Origin: Berberis thunbergii
Lineage: Eukaryota > Streptophyta > Magnoliopsida > Ranunculales > Berberidaceae
Reading direction: 5' to 3'
Assembly: GCA_003290165.1 (NCBI GenBank)
Contig: QNQO01000533.1
Coordinates: 186,001-250,000, forward strand
DNA: 64,000 nucleotides
Shown: piece after piece, positions 10,636 through 22,146 of the stretch
How positions within the stretch are numbered: the first letter of the stretch is position 1
Layout: every line of letters begins with the position of its first letter
The notes under the pieces: model-generated
Database searches by the model: none
What the model was told of the DNA's origin: nothing
What the model saw: the letters and a program-made list of their open reading frames with translations, nothing else
Program-made: the position numbers and the translations under genes

Positions 10636-11238
10636 TCAAATTTTTTTACCATATAAAAATCACATTTTTCAACCTGTAGTGTTTTCTTTTCATTGGGTGC
10701 AGATAATCTATCCAACATATGCACTACAACTTTTAGACTCAAATCAAAAATCAAATATAGACGACACTAAAATAAATTCATATGATACCATCATCATACA
10801 TTAAGAGGAACTTTAATTTCATTTCAAAATCAATATTATAGATGGTCCAGAAGAAAATTACAAATTAAAATTGTTACAAATTGTCAATGCTTACATCTAA
10901 CAACCAAAATCGAAGTTGTACAATGGTTGTCTCAGGGTCGTTGTCTACAGGGCCTCACCGACCTTGAGCTCAAAACAACAATATTACAATCACAACAAAG
11001 CCAACCTGATCTCACTATGTTTCTGTTCCACCTTCCCCGTCTTTGAGGTGCTCTTTAAGTGTATGAACTTTGATTTTCCATTATTCGCAATTCCATGCTG
11101 GATCCATTTCTGGAAAATTGTAGTCCTTAGGTCTCAATGACAACTCGAAATATTACAGCATGTAGAGAACAAGCAAAATTTGGACAAGTGAATATCTTTT
11201 AAGACAGGATTCATAGATACTTAAGCCAAGAAATACAC

Positions 11239-11845
11239 CTGTGGCCAACCATAATGAATAATTCTTCGAACATTCGATTTGTCAATTCCCATTCCAAAGG
11301 CAATTCTGGCAACAACAACCTGGAGAAAGAATATGAATACGCATCTTAAAAGAAAGTCATTTTTTTACGGACCAACAAAGAAAGCCCATACTTTAAACTA
11401 AAGTCATTGCCGATCCTATCATGCCTTTTAGTTGAGTAGCCTTGTATATATCAGAATGCAGTTATCAAATTTTCTGTTGTTCACATGACAATATACAACT
11501 TCGTACCTGTAAAACATTTTCAGCATTTTCATGGAACTCCTTGTGAACCTGATCATGCTCTCCCTGCATTGGGGAATCACAAAAAAGTATGAGAACATTT
11601 CACCACAAAACCAAAACAAAGGAATCTAAGAATCAAGAGCATGCACTTGTAGACATTATACTCACCAAAACAATGTGATCTATGTATTCATTAATTGTGT
11701 GATTGGACATAATAGTGTACCTAGAAAGGATGTCGGACCAACAATCATCAAGGCCCATTTCTCAACAGGTGGAGTTCTACATGAAGGAACATGTTAAGAC
11801 ACTAATTCTTACCAAAGCTTCGTTATATGTGCTTTGTCCGACACC
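11239..11845 (-). pseudogene. RecQ-type DNA helicase fragment (RecQsim-like)
   Basis: Three exons join in frame with good splice sites: 11845-11813 (GVGQSTYNEAL), 11563-11507 (GEHDQVHKEFHENAENVLQ) and 11319-11239 ([20 protein letters not shown], then IHYGWPQ). The last contains helicase motif V (FGMGIDK) of the RecQ family, a 3'-5' DNA helicase used in recombination repair. The AxYN and HxxFHEN context resembles plant RecQsim most. The ATP-binding motifs I-III and the arginine-finger exon are missing, so no helicase is encoded. This is the last recognised capture before the left terminus in the sense direction. Confidence 0.82.
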
Positions 11846-12138
11846 CTGTCAAAACAAAATTTAGCCTTTCACTTTAGGGGTATTTGCCTAATCTCTTTAG
11901 GAAATATATTTAAACTTCAAGAATACCAAAGATTGTTCCAACATACATAATAACGTCCTTGAAAAGGGAACTACAACAACTACATCACTTGTGACAAGAA
12001 TGCAGGGTATTGAGATGCTTTCAATAGATTGTACAACGTTTATACCAATGCCAAAAACAACAAAAACAAGATGGTATCAATAAACAAAAATTATCAGAGA
12101 GATGGAAAGCAGAAAATAGACAATCGCATGTCAAGTAC

Positions 12139-14476
12139 CTTGTCTCTGCAAATTTAGATTCAACAGCTAGAGCAACCTGTCAGTCTTCAAAGAGATTAGG
12201 ATACTCTTCTGAAGCTTTCTAGTTGACCTGTAAGAAGAATCATGAATCCAAGACGAGTATCTCATAAGTCAAACTGAACTGGAATTGCAAAGAAACATTC
12301 ACTTATTACAAATTTAACTAACAAGAACAGAAAATGAACAACTAAGATTAAATACTACGAAACAAAAATGAAAAGAGTAAGCAACGTTATTAAGGTCTCT
12401 TCTCCACAATGCTACTATCTCAGAAACCATGCTAGGAAGATAGGAACGCGCCATCAATGCGGCCTCGGGTATCCGGTTACTGCATGATTACATAAAGCAT
12501 TACGAGAATTATGTGATCATCCAATATGATCAGGACAATGTTTAAGCTGCAAAATATACAAAGCATGATCACATAAAACATTACGAGAATTACCTCTCCA
12601 CCAATAATTGGAGGCATTCCTCTAGCTTTCCTGGCAAAAATAAGCAAAGGAACGCAACATTGTTTTTCGCTTGCTCTTTAGCAAGAGATGGAAGTCGATT
12701 GATCCCTTTTGCATCTCCAAGTAGAGAGTATAGAAGCAACATCTACTCAAGTCCATTGCATGCTGCAAACACTCCTCTGCCATCTCTAATTGCACCAAAA
12801 ATGTTTGTTTTAAGTCAAAGATCAGGCTTAGCTTCTATTAACTGAACCTGAAACTACAAATTGCCGGGGGGATCGAAGAAAGTTGAAATTGCCCGTGGAA
12901 GGGGTGTTGGGGAGGGGGATGGGGATGGGATGGGGATTGAAACAAGTAAAAAGAACATTCTAGGCATTATCTGCGATCTGTTATTAGTATTACTGAAAGA
13001 ACATTCCAGGGTGTCCTGTTCAAGTGAAATGATAAGTCACTACTATCAAACTAAATCACTGATTTCAAAGTTTCTCCACTTAATTAGGGAACACTTACAA
13101 TAAGCATTGAGTCTAACTTTTGAAGGGCTGGAAGATTATCATTGATGTTAGAACGAGCTTTTGTTGTCATTATCTGAACCAAAAAGAAAATACATCACAT
13201 TGTCACATACCTTGATGTAATATAAGCTTTGAACACAGAATAAATAGAAGTATCTTTAAAGACCTACCATTAGAGTCATTTTGTTTGGCAGGAACTAGTT
13301 CAACCATGTAGTTGGCAGGGGAGATAAACCAGTTCATTTCACTTTGCCATCTACTCTTCCTGTCTTCAGATAACGGTTCTAATTTCCATAGTTCCCCGAA
13401 GACCGAAGCTACAAAACCAATTACATTTCATTACCAAGCAAATAAATACAATATTCAGGTCATAAACCAAGTCCAAAGTATCTCATTCCCAATGATGACA
13501 ATTATCAAAGTCGTCATATTGTTCGTTTTGGAAGGATCAATAGAATTAGCTCAACGAACATAGTTGGGAGTATGACTGAACAAATAAGGACGAAACAAAA
13601 TGTAATTATTCATAGGTCTAAGAGTTATTCACGCTTGTGTCTTCATCTGTCACCTGCCTTGTGTAGAAGTTTCATGTGAGTAAATTGGAGAGGATAGATA
13701 AGTTGGATTGTGTTCTGATATTCCCTGTCTATATAACTAAACATATAGTTTCTATCCTTATTGTATCAATCTCATTGAACTTCATTAAGAAGGCTTAAGT
13801 AATTGTCTCGTAACAAATCAACGTAGCAAACAAATGAAATGTAAAGGCCACTTGAAATAACATTCATGCCAACAAGATTAGTTATGGCATTGGACAATGC
13901 TAATGCAGTTGCTACACCTTTGCATCCTCCTGTGACATCTTCACACAACAACAACTTTGAGAACTTCTCTTTCATGGTTTCAACGTCAGAAAATTGAATG
14001 GTATCACTTTCTTTCTCTTTCACATCCAATTACTTAAGGCTGCTTGAAACCTCTTCCCCTTCATCTGGTCCATGCTCCTCTCCTTTATTTACAAGACAAT
14101 GAGAGGAGAATGATCCACTTGCTTCTTTGCTTGAAGAACAAACTGAGGCATCTTCGTCCAAGGAATCAGTGGCACACCCATCAGCTATGTTTGTGCTACT
14201 TGTGTAATCGTAACTCCAATTGTTGAGAATGCAGCTCTCTAGGCCATCATATGTCTTGATCCCTGAGAGAATTAGATCAAGACTGTCATGTCATTGCAAA
14301 CATTATAAATATGAAGAAACAATAAAGAATCAGATGAGTTGATACTATGTCTATGGTCTCCACTAGATAACACCATGCATGTATGGAATTACAAAAGATC
14401 TTACCTTGGCAACATCTAGTTTGCCAAGCTGCATAGCTAGATCAAATCTATAATTGGGGTCTGTAGCTATTTTGGT
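12139..14476 (-). pseudogene. Coatomer subunit beta' (COPI) fragment, split by a RopGEF fragment
   Basis: Exon 14476-14405 encodes IATDPNYRFDLAMQLGKLDV. After an interruption the same protein resumes: 12789-12594 (EMAEECLQHAMDL, then in a shifted frame LAKEQAKNNVAFLCLF and GKLEECLQLLVE), 12479-about 12386 (NRIPEAALMARSYLP, VSEIVALWRRDL) and 12227-12139 (EEYPNLFED, QVALAVESKFAET). These match the alpha-solenoid part of the WD-repeat coat protein of Golgi COPI vesicles. A one-base frameshift occurs near 12745. Two in-frame stops occur in the last exon, one replacing the invariant Trp of EDWQVAL. The RopGEF exons 14262-13099 lie between the first and second coatomer exons. Confidence 0.85.
13099..14262 (-). 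pseudogene. RopGEF (PRONE domain) fragment
   Basis: Exon 14262-about 13870 encodes a variable N-terminal region (GLESCI...ATDSLDED, a frameshift, then [10 protein letters not shown]) followed by the PRONE start [16 protein letters not shown] and [19 protein letters not shown]. Exon 13408-13268 gives [13 protein letters not shown] and [11 protein letters not shown], and exon 13173-13099 gives NLPALQKLDSMLI. The family activates plant ROP small GTPases at the plasma membrane. A TAA stop just upstream of the PRONE motif and the frameshift disable it, the first donor reads GC rather than GT, and the third exon is out of phase with the second. It lies wholly inside the coatomer beta' capture. Confidence 0.85.
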
Positions 14477-14663
14477 CTGTAAAATCCAATAATATAGTGA
14501 CAATAAACCATTAATAAGCCAAGTTCAATGTTCAAACAAAAGAAAAGCAGTAAAGTGCCTTAAACACACAAATATCTTTTCTACTTCTGTGTGCCAGCTA
14601 ATACTCAAAAGCTGGAGTATACACAGAATATATGCAGCCAATACTGAAAAAACAATAAAGCAC

Positions 14664-14886
14664 CTTAACACAAAATTTGTCTGCAATTCCGTAGCCTGCA
14701 TTATAAACCGAAAAGAGAACAGTGAGTAGAATGACGAAAACGTAACCATAGACAAGCCAAAAAATGACAGGAACTCTATATGTAATTACCTCTAATCTCT
14801 TCTCCCAGTCTGCTCCATACATATTCCCTAAAACAGGTCCATCCTTGAGAAGGAACTGTGGCATCTCTCTGATGAAATCAACAAGA
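14664..14886 (-). pseudogene. Unidentified gene fragment (two exons) in element B
   Basis: Exon 14886-14790 is open and encodes LVDFIREMPQFLLKDGPVLG, then NMYGADWEKRLE, with a CAG acceptor and GTAATT donor. A second small exon 14695-14664 encodes YGIADKFCVK. Composition is typical of a soluble eukaryotic protein. I do not recognise the family. It sits between the RBR and coatomer fragments and reads in the same direction. Confidence 0.45.
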
Positions 14887-15182
14887 CTGCAAAACATGGA
14901 CAAGTAACGACCAATCGCTTAATATAAGCATCAAATTCACTGATTAAACTAAGATTTGGAGGGAAAATTCATACTTCAGCTTTGTGGCCTTCATGATCTA
15001 GCATAAATTGAATTCACTTTGTTCACCCTCCTGACTTTCATTCTCCATATTCCCCTCACTTAATCTCCTCACCAAATAAACAGTAAACCCAAAATTAACA
15101 ATTCTATCAATTTAAAAAACACAAACCCTAACTGAAAAACATCACAAAAAGGGGAATATCAGTGAACTTGAAATGAAAAACA

Positions 15183-15413
15183 TTAGGTTTCCTTGAACAA
15201 CCTCATCGCTTGTTCGAAAAGGTTCTCATCAAGCGCCAAACTAGTCTGAAACCAGATCTCAATCTCAGTATGATCAAGAAACAAATACAGAAATAAAAAA
15301 TCACTGAAACAAAAAGGTTTTACCTTGCAGAGCTCAACAAATCGAGTTTCGATGGCTTCACCGTCTACACACTGAGGATTGCTCATCGAAACTGACGGTC
15401 TCTCCTCTTCCAT
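15183..15413 (-). pseudogene. Retinoblastoma-related protein (RBR) exon 1 and part of exon 2
   Basis: Exon 1 (15413-15324) starts at an ATG and encodes MEEERPSV, then GEAIETRFVELCK. Exon 2 (15245-15183) gives TSLALDENLFEQAMRLFKET and then meets a TAA immediately where the parent would continue. This matches the N-terminus of plant RBR, the cell-cycle repressor that binds E2F factors; the A/B pocket is absent. It is the first captured gene inside the right terminus and keeps its own start codon, so it could supply the translation start of any chimeric transcript. The open peptide is only about 50 residues. Confidence 0.85.
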
Positions 15414-15682
15414 CTTTGTCACAAAGAGTTCAAAATTGTTAAAAAATCAACTAAAACTCGTTTCAGATCCAACGATTAAAAGGAAAAAACCCTAACTTTT
15501 TGGGAGAATTGAACGAACAAATCAACTTCTTGGATGAAAATGGAACGAGGGTTTTGAGAGGTTTCAAACCCTTATTTTTGCTTTTGTTTAGATCGACGAA
15601 AGGGTTGAAGAAACCCCAACCAGGATGCTGTTTGCACCCATTTGGGATGTTATTTGCACCCAAGAAAAAAAACCGTATCTCG

Positions 15683-15830
15683 ACAGTTAAAACCGTCACC
15701 AATTAACAATAATCGTCGTTACATAATATTATCATGCGGCAGTTGAATAACCGTCGTTGAATAAAGTATTTAGCGGCGGGTTTTCCTAACCGTCGCTAAA
15801 TACCCGCCGTTAAATTGACTATTTCTTGTA

Positions 15831-15833
<3 letters not shown>
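15683..15833 (-). repeat. Right terminal and subterminal repeats of element B
   Basis: GACGGTTAAAACCGTC, AACCGTCGTT and GCGGGTTTTCCTAACCGTCGCTAAA-like units in alternating orientation, ending TTTCTTGTAGTG at 15822-15833, the inverse of the left end. TAT follows as the target duplication. Confidence 0.88.
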
Positions 15834-15888
<55 letters not shown>

Positions 15889-15889
15889 C
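15834..15889. repeat. (TA)n(TG)n microsatellite
   Basis: A pure TA run passes directly into a TG run. The left flank of element B (10321-10332) ends in the same TA repeat, so B inserted into this microsatellite. Confidence 0.9.
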
Positions 15890-16316
15890 TATCAAAACAA
15901 AAACAAAAAAAATACTATCCTCACCCAATTCCTATATAAAAATGGTTCTCGCCGATCAAAGAAAGTTTAAAGGATTTCCTTATAAAAAAATTTCACACAA
16001 CCAAATACAGCCTTATGACTCATTTTGGTGATGAACTTCCCTAGATTAAGATGCCTGCTATAAGCCAATACATGATCAACTTATGATTCATCAGCTGTTT
16101 TCATATCATTGTTAGAACTAATAAAGAACAACTAAATTCGAAATTTTGATGCATCTCAAGTTTTGTAGCAATGTTAGCCATTGATATAGTGGGAAAAATT
16201 TGCAGACATTAATGATCTTGATGATATAATTCCTTTGAACAGTCTGCTTGAGGAAAACATTGAATTATCTATAAAGAGTCTTATATGTTGAGAAATGGCT
16301 GTGAACACATCTCTAG

Positions 16317-16693
16317 ATCTTGGTTAAAAAGGCAAGTTTCAATAGAGGAGCTAGGGAGATACCACGTCCCGTGAGGATGGTGTTATGTTCATCGAGACCA
16401 GTGCTAAGGCAGGATTTAATATCAAGGATGGTGTTATGTTTTCTAAATCTGAGCAATTTCATCACGGGTCACCAAAAGAATAAGAAGCATGCACTCCTCA
16501 GGCAACACACATTTACATGCTCTTATGTCTATGTAACCAAATTATGCAGCCATTGTTCCGGTAGATTGCTACTGCCTTACCAGGGATGGAGACTCTCTCT
16601 TCTGCAAAACAAGAGGATATGGATGATGTAAACTTGAAGCCCACTTTCAATTCATCCCACACAGAGCAACAAGGAGGAGGTTGTCCATGTTAA
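16317..16693 (+). pseudogene. RABH1 (Rab6-type) small GTPase pseudogene fragment
   Basis: The stretch begins with a degraded QVSIEE segment, then VMFIETSAKAGFNIK (the SAK G5 motif). A retained intron follows to a CAG acceptor near 16547, then PLFR, a stop in place of Lys, IATALPGMETLSSAKQEDM and NSSHTEQQGGGCPC followed by TAA. This is the C-terminal third of plant RABH1, a Golgi-trafficking Rab, with its double-cysteine prenylation end preserved. Stops and frame changes in the first part and the stop in PLFR-x-IA show it is dead. Because the intron is retained it is not a processed copy. It lies between elements B and E and has no visible TE boundary of its own. Confidence 0.8.
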
Positions 16694-17358
16694 TAGAGGT
16701 ATACACTAGGGGGATGATAAAAACTATACAAACTTGATTACCTATACTTGGTCCTAAACTTGTTAAATGATAACCATGATTGAGCTGATACTGGAGTGAA
16801 ACTTTAATTCCACACACATGTAGCTTTCAAAAACAACTTGAGTGAGATTCTGATGTTACGTTGTTGTTTCCTTTCCCTGTCTTCACTTTATGAAATTGCT
16901 CCTAGCTTAAGAATTATATTTTTGTAATGTTCTCCTTTATTTGGAGGAGCTCTAAAATTATGATCCAGAAATTAACAAAAGAGATGATCACCAAGTTCCT
17001 TTAAAGTACGAACTATTAAGTCGAACAGTAATGACATCCATTCCCATGATTGGCTTGCAGATTATTATAGATCTTATGTGGAAAGCCTCATATGAGGAGA
17101 ATATGACAATTGGTTAATTTCACCATTTTGTAGAATTGATGATGAGAAGAAGATGAATAAGCCAATACACAATCCAGAACCAACCAATGTTATCACACAG
17201 ATGTTTGTGGAAAAAGGTAAAGAAAGTATAAGGAGCATATACCTAGTTGGTTTCTTCTTCAGCTAACCATCTCCTGTTGGTGATAGCTGATGTGCAGAGA
17301 ATACAGAAAGGTAAATACTTCACATGAAAATTTTTTGTTCTTTAAGTTTTATAATCAG
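16694..17358. other. No recognised gene; non-repetitive flank of element E
   Basis: AT-rich DNA with short open stretches (for example around 17150-17230) that could be exons of the unknown gene interrupted by element E. I cannot assign them. Confidence 0.3.
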
Positions 17359-20300
17359 GTAGAGAAAAAACAACAGACACTACACCATTATTGGCAATTT
17401 GTAACCATAATTAGCACCATATTTTTAGTGATACTCATTGTATTATATTGTATCATGTACTTTCTGTTACTATTCAAAATTGTAACATTATTAAATTGTC
17501 ATGTGACATGCATGTGTAAAACAAAGTGTTACTGATTGGGAGAAAAATAAAGTGTTACTTATACTCAAGGGTGGAATCGATTTGAAAAAGCTATCTCAAA
17601 AAAAAAATCGATTTGAACATAAATACCTTCCAATGCTCCTTCTAACAATGGCACGTCTTTCTCCCTTGTTCAAAATCGATTTGAAATATCTAAAGTTGAT
17701 TTGAAAGATTCACTTGCTCGTCTCTCTCCCTTGTTCAAAATCTCTCAGAACCGAATCCTAATTTCTTCAACGAGGCGATTTTAGGGTTTCGAATCGCTCT
17801 TTCAAGATTTCAACTAAATTGTGCTCGATGATCAGCTTCGCAGAAAGAATTGTAAGCCATCTCTCTCTTGTTCCGTCTTTCGCCATTTCTGTATTCAACG
17901 AGGCGATTTTAGGGTTTCGATTTTGTTCATTTACTCGATCTAGATCTGGTGTGGTTTCATGAAGTTGGCTTCGTCTTGTTTCATCGTTTTTCCAATCAAC
18001 TTCACATTTGTTGCAGATTGAAATAGCAATGAAATACTTGAATACCTATTAGTAGAACAATTTTTTCGATGAAAGGCATCTTCATCTTCACATTTGTTGC
18101 AGATTGAGTCACTCGTCTGCAATCAACTTCACATTTGAGCAATCGATGGCTCTCTAATCGATCTCAGAAACAATTTAGGGTTAACAAGGTGATTTCTAAC
18201 CTCTATTCTTCCTCACATTTGTACAATAGATGGCTCTCTAATCTTCTCCATCTCTCTAATCGATCTCAGAAACAAGCGAGCTCATAAATCGACTCTCATA
18301 GTAATCGATTTCTAATCTACTCCTGCTCTCCAATCGTTCTCTCTTATTTGTGGAAACCCTAGCTCTTGCTAGAAGTTGAAGGTGAGTTCCCATTGATAGA
18401 ACAAGTCACTGATATGTTATGAAGTTTGCCTATATATGCATTTATGTTGGTTCTGAACTTCTATAAATACCATCCCAAATTTATACTATATTTATGCTCT
18501 GAATTTGAAATGAACTTTAATATCCATGGTTAATTTGAAAGTTCATTTCAAATGCTCTGTGTTTCCCCATTTTGATGATATTGGATGCTAATGTTATGTG
18601 TTTTCTTACATTTGAAGTGAAATCCTACTACTCTTTTGATCTCATTGTTGTATAGTTTGATGAAGTCTTTGAGAATAGATGAGGTTTACAAAGAAAATGA
18701 AATTCAGAAAACGATCCTAGAATACTTGTGTGTGTTTGGTTTTGATTGATCTTAGTCTACTCTTTTAATTTTGTTTATATTACATGTTTGTTTTTAGATT
18801 TAAGCTATACTTAAATCTGGTAAATCACAAAAATAAATTTGATAAGGAAATGCTTGAAATAATATTGATTGGTAAAGTTTACAAATATCTAGGAATGGGG
18901 TAATGATTAGATGAAATTTAAGGACAAAACACATTGATTATATATAGGTTTGGGACGTGGAGTAATCTTGTTTATATGGAGTACTTTTAGAATTGTATAT
19001 ATGAAGAATCAGTTTATCCAGAAAAATCAATGTTCGGTAGTGATAGTGCAGTGCAACTGTTTATTGTTGCTAAAGGTTCTCAGGGTAGTGTAGTGAGGCC
19101 TAGTTTTCCTAACTATAGAGATAAGTTCTTTTTTTTCTTTTTTCTTTTTTTTTCTGGAGGCTTCTGCATTTGTTAAAATTTTAGTAAGTACATGTAAAAC
19201 TAATCCCACTTGAAGATTAAAGAAAGTGATTGAAGTCATCTAAAACAATTAGTGACAGCGAATCCCCATTGGAAAATCAATGTGGTCCAAAGCTCCCAAT
19301 AGTTGCATTTACATGACTTTTGATGCTTGGATGGAGAGATGCTTCTTCTTCTTCTTTTGACCTAGCATCCTTTGAGTTCACTAATGAATATACTAAACGA
19401 CGCCTCATCTTACTTTGTTCAAAATATATAATTAGGGTTGTCTTTTTTGTGCTCACAGCCTGGTTTCCATGTATAGAGTTAGAATATAATTTGTACTTCA
19501 ACTGTCTAGAAAAATCCTGCCAAATCAAGACAACTACATAGGGTATATGTTTGTTTCATCAGTGGAATTTATTTCTTGAGCTCCATCAGTGGATGCAATC
19601 CATATTCTCTTTCATAAATTATAGTGCTCCCCATATTCTCTTTCATAAATTATGAAAAAAAAATCACATAACATATAACAGGACATGGTTCTGTATGCAG
19701 GATTGGGCACAAGAAGCTAAAGGAGGTTACAACCAGTCAAAGATAACAACCCATTGTAAACATGATGAGTTGTTTATAAGTTGTTTTGTCAACCCTTGTT
19801 TATTAAAACTAAATACATTCATGTCATGTCCTAAAAGTTCTAGCTTCTTCTTTTTCACACACTGAAATCACATAACATCAAGCAAGACTATATTTTTCTT
19901 TCCAACCCTAGCTCAATAATCTTTTAAATTCTGGTAGTCATGAATTGCTTTAGATATTTGTATCGTATATTCAATAAAAAAATTGTCAACAAGTTGAAGT
20001 ATTTGGTAATTTTGTGGGACTTTAGTGTTGCAGACTTGCAGAGGCTTTAAAAGATGGTTTCTGTGATATACTCCTATGTCATCCATAAAATTCTGCATGG
20101 TGCTTTTAGAACTTTCACTTGATAAGGACTATATGCTCTATTGCATTACTCCATTGACATCTTATGAAGATACCCTTTACCACCACTAGTTTTTTAAGCA
20201 TGTATTGTGGTTCTTCCAAGCAGGTAATAAAGGTTCGCGTATGACGTATCAGCCATGAAAAGATGAATATCTCAGTCTCAGATGAGATAAGTTATTCAGA

Positions 20301-21101
20301 TGTTTGACTTTTGAAAATTTAGGAAGATCAGAATTATGTGAAAGGAATCAGGTTTGAATTCTATTGGTTCATATGAATGGTAAACATAGGGGCTAAGAAC
20401 TAACTTTACATTTTAAATCATTTACATCTTCTGGTACATGTCATGAAAAGTTCATGAGTTAGGAGCTCCGAAAATGAGCAGCACATGGCATTTTTTCTTT
20501 TTGGTATGGTGAGTATGATGTAGTTCAGCTATGCAGACATCCCTCCTATAGGCATTTGTTGGTACAAGTCTCATTACTGGTGGGCAGAGGTCCCGTAGTT
20601 AGAGAACTACCTGAATTACCTGGTTGGTAAATTGGGATGTTGGTAAACAGTGGCAGGCATGTTTAAATTCTAGTCAAATGGAGGGTTTTCTTTGGACTTT
20701 GTGCAGGGATTATTTAAAAGAACTGATTGTAATATTTATTTTTGCAGGAATTCAAAGTATTGGATGTTGTTCCTGGTGGCATCATGAAAACTTTTCTTTT
20801 CCCCTCTTAAAATTGATTGTACAAACAGTCCATTTGCAGTGGTATTTCTATACAGAAGTTATTGCAATTAAGGTTTTGAAAGACCATTGTGAAATGAATT
20901 CTACAATCTATGTGAACAAATTGTGCCTGCACTGATGATCTGTAAATTATGGTTTAGATTCACTGATGATCTGATAATGCAAGATTCACAGGTTTCTGTG
21001 ATTATGAGAAAATACTCTGTGATCTGTATGGAATTCTGTACTCTGTTATATCAGTGTATAAGTGCATTGTTTTGATGCCTTCGTCTTAATTTTTTTTGCA
21101 G

Positions 21102-22146
21102 GAACGTGTTTAATTCTCTTGATATATGTTTGGAGCATCTGGATCATCTTCCATCCAACGAACCCATATCAAATTGAACGAGCATGGCCAAGCTGTGGGG
21201 AGTGAGGCTGGAAAATTGAAAAGTAAAATTGGTAGACTTGTTCAGACCCACATTCCAATTACTTACACAAATTGGAAAAGGGTGCCCAAAAATTACATGG
21301 AAGACATTTGGACTGATCTAAGGGTAGAGTTATCATTTATTATTGCAGTTTATTAATTTGATATGAATAACATGTTTAAAATGTGATATAAAAGGTTGAC
21401 ATATTACTTTTGAATTTGCAGAAAATGAAATGGACAAATCCAAAGCCAATCACACGGACAGATGTGAGGATTGAAGCTCACACAAAAAAAGATGGGACTG
21501 TCCCAGAAGATGTTGGCCCAATTATGGTGAGTTTGTGAGTTATTGTTCTTGCCTTAAAGACATCTCAAGGCACATATATGCTTAACACGTTTATTAAAAT
21601 ATTCGTTCTATTTGTTGGTTGTCTATCTTCAAGAGGTAAAACAAATGATGGTATGACTATGTTGCATACAGTTTTTATTTTATTTTTTATTGTAAATAAT
21701 AAGTCTGGAAGATTGATTGTTTTATAAGTAAGTTTCATGGCATTCATAAATTTGTACTTGTATGTTGATAAGTTTGTGTATTGTAGGCCTTACTGAATGG
21801 ATACATGGGGATGACCCCACCTGTGATTAAAGGAAATGCAACATGTGATATTGCCTCTACATCTAACTCCAATACTAATATACGACCTAGGAATGCTGAA
21901 ATTTTTTGTGAATTACTAAGTATGGAATATGAAGTAGTAGCAAAAGGGAGGGTGGTCATAGATGAGACCCGTGGAGTTTGTCATGGTCGGAAAGTTGAAG
22001 AGCTAGAAGAGAAGGTTTTGGTTGATTCTATTATGAATAATTATGTTGCTTTGTACTTGGGAAGACAAAGAGGTGCAACATGTTTGGGAGATATAGGAAA
22101 GGGTGGATATGTAGTGTGGTTGAAGGCACTAATCAAATATGCATAG
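21102..22146 (+). CDS. Degenerate CACTA plant-transposase (Transposase_24-like) gene
   Basis: Exon 21102-21323 (ATG at 21126) encodes IKLNEHGQAVGSEAGKL and HIPITYTNWKRVPKNYMEDI, the conserved start of the plant Ptta/En-Spm transposase domain (LN-x-x-G-Q-x-I/V-G, then ITY-x-NWK-x-VP). Exon 21422-21526 encodes EAHTKKDGTVPEDVGPIM, matching the domain's end (x-THxKKDG). Exon 21787-22146 continues to a TAG stop through KGRVVIDETRGVCHG and CLGDIGKGGYVVW. All three exons join in frame. The middle of the domain (the W-containing segment) is missing, so an exon has probably been lost. In En/Spm-type elements such proteins bind subterminal repeats. Confidence 0.6.

Larger units (their letters stand above)
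10333..15833 (-). mobile_element. Element B: complete CACTA element carrying four or more host gene fragments
   Basis: It begins CACTACAAGAAAA and ends TTTCTTGTAGTG, flanked by the 3-bp duplication TAT (10330-10332 and 15834-15836), all CACTA hallmarks. The length is 5501 bp. Both ends carry hairpin units based on GCGACGGTT...AACCGTCGC. In sense order from the right end (minus strand) it holds RBR exons 1-2, an unknown gene, a coatomer beta' exon, three RopGEF exons, three more coatomer beta' exons and three RecQ helicase exons. No transposase is visible, so movement would need a partner element. It sits inside an AT microsatellite. Confidence 0.93.

Noticed and set aside
15183..15422. An RBR start at 15422
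   Set aside because: That codon is GTG; the first ATG in the frame is at 15413 and agrees with the N-terminus of plant RBR.
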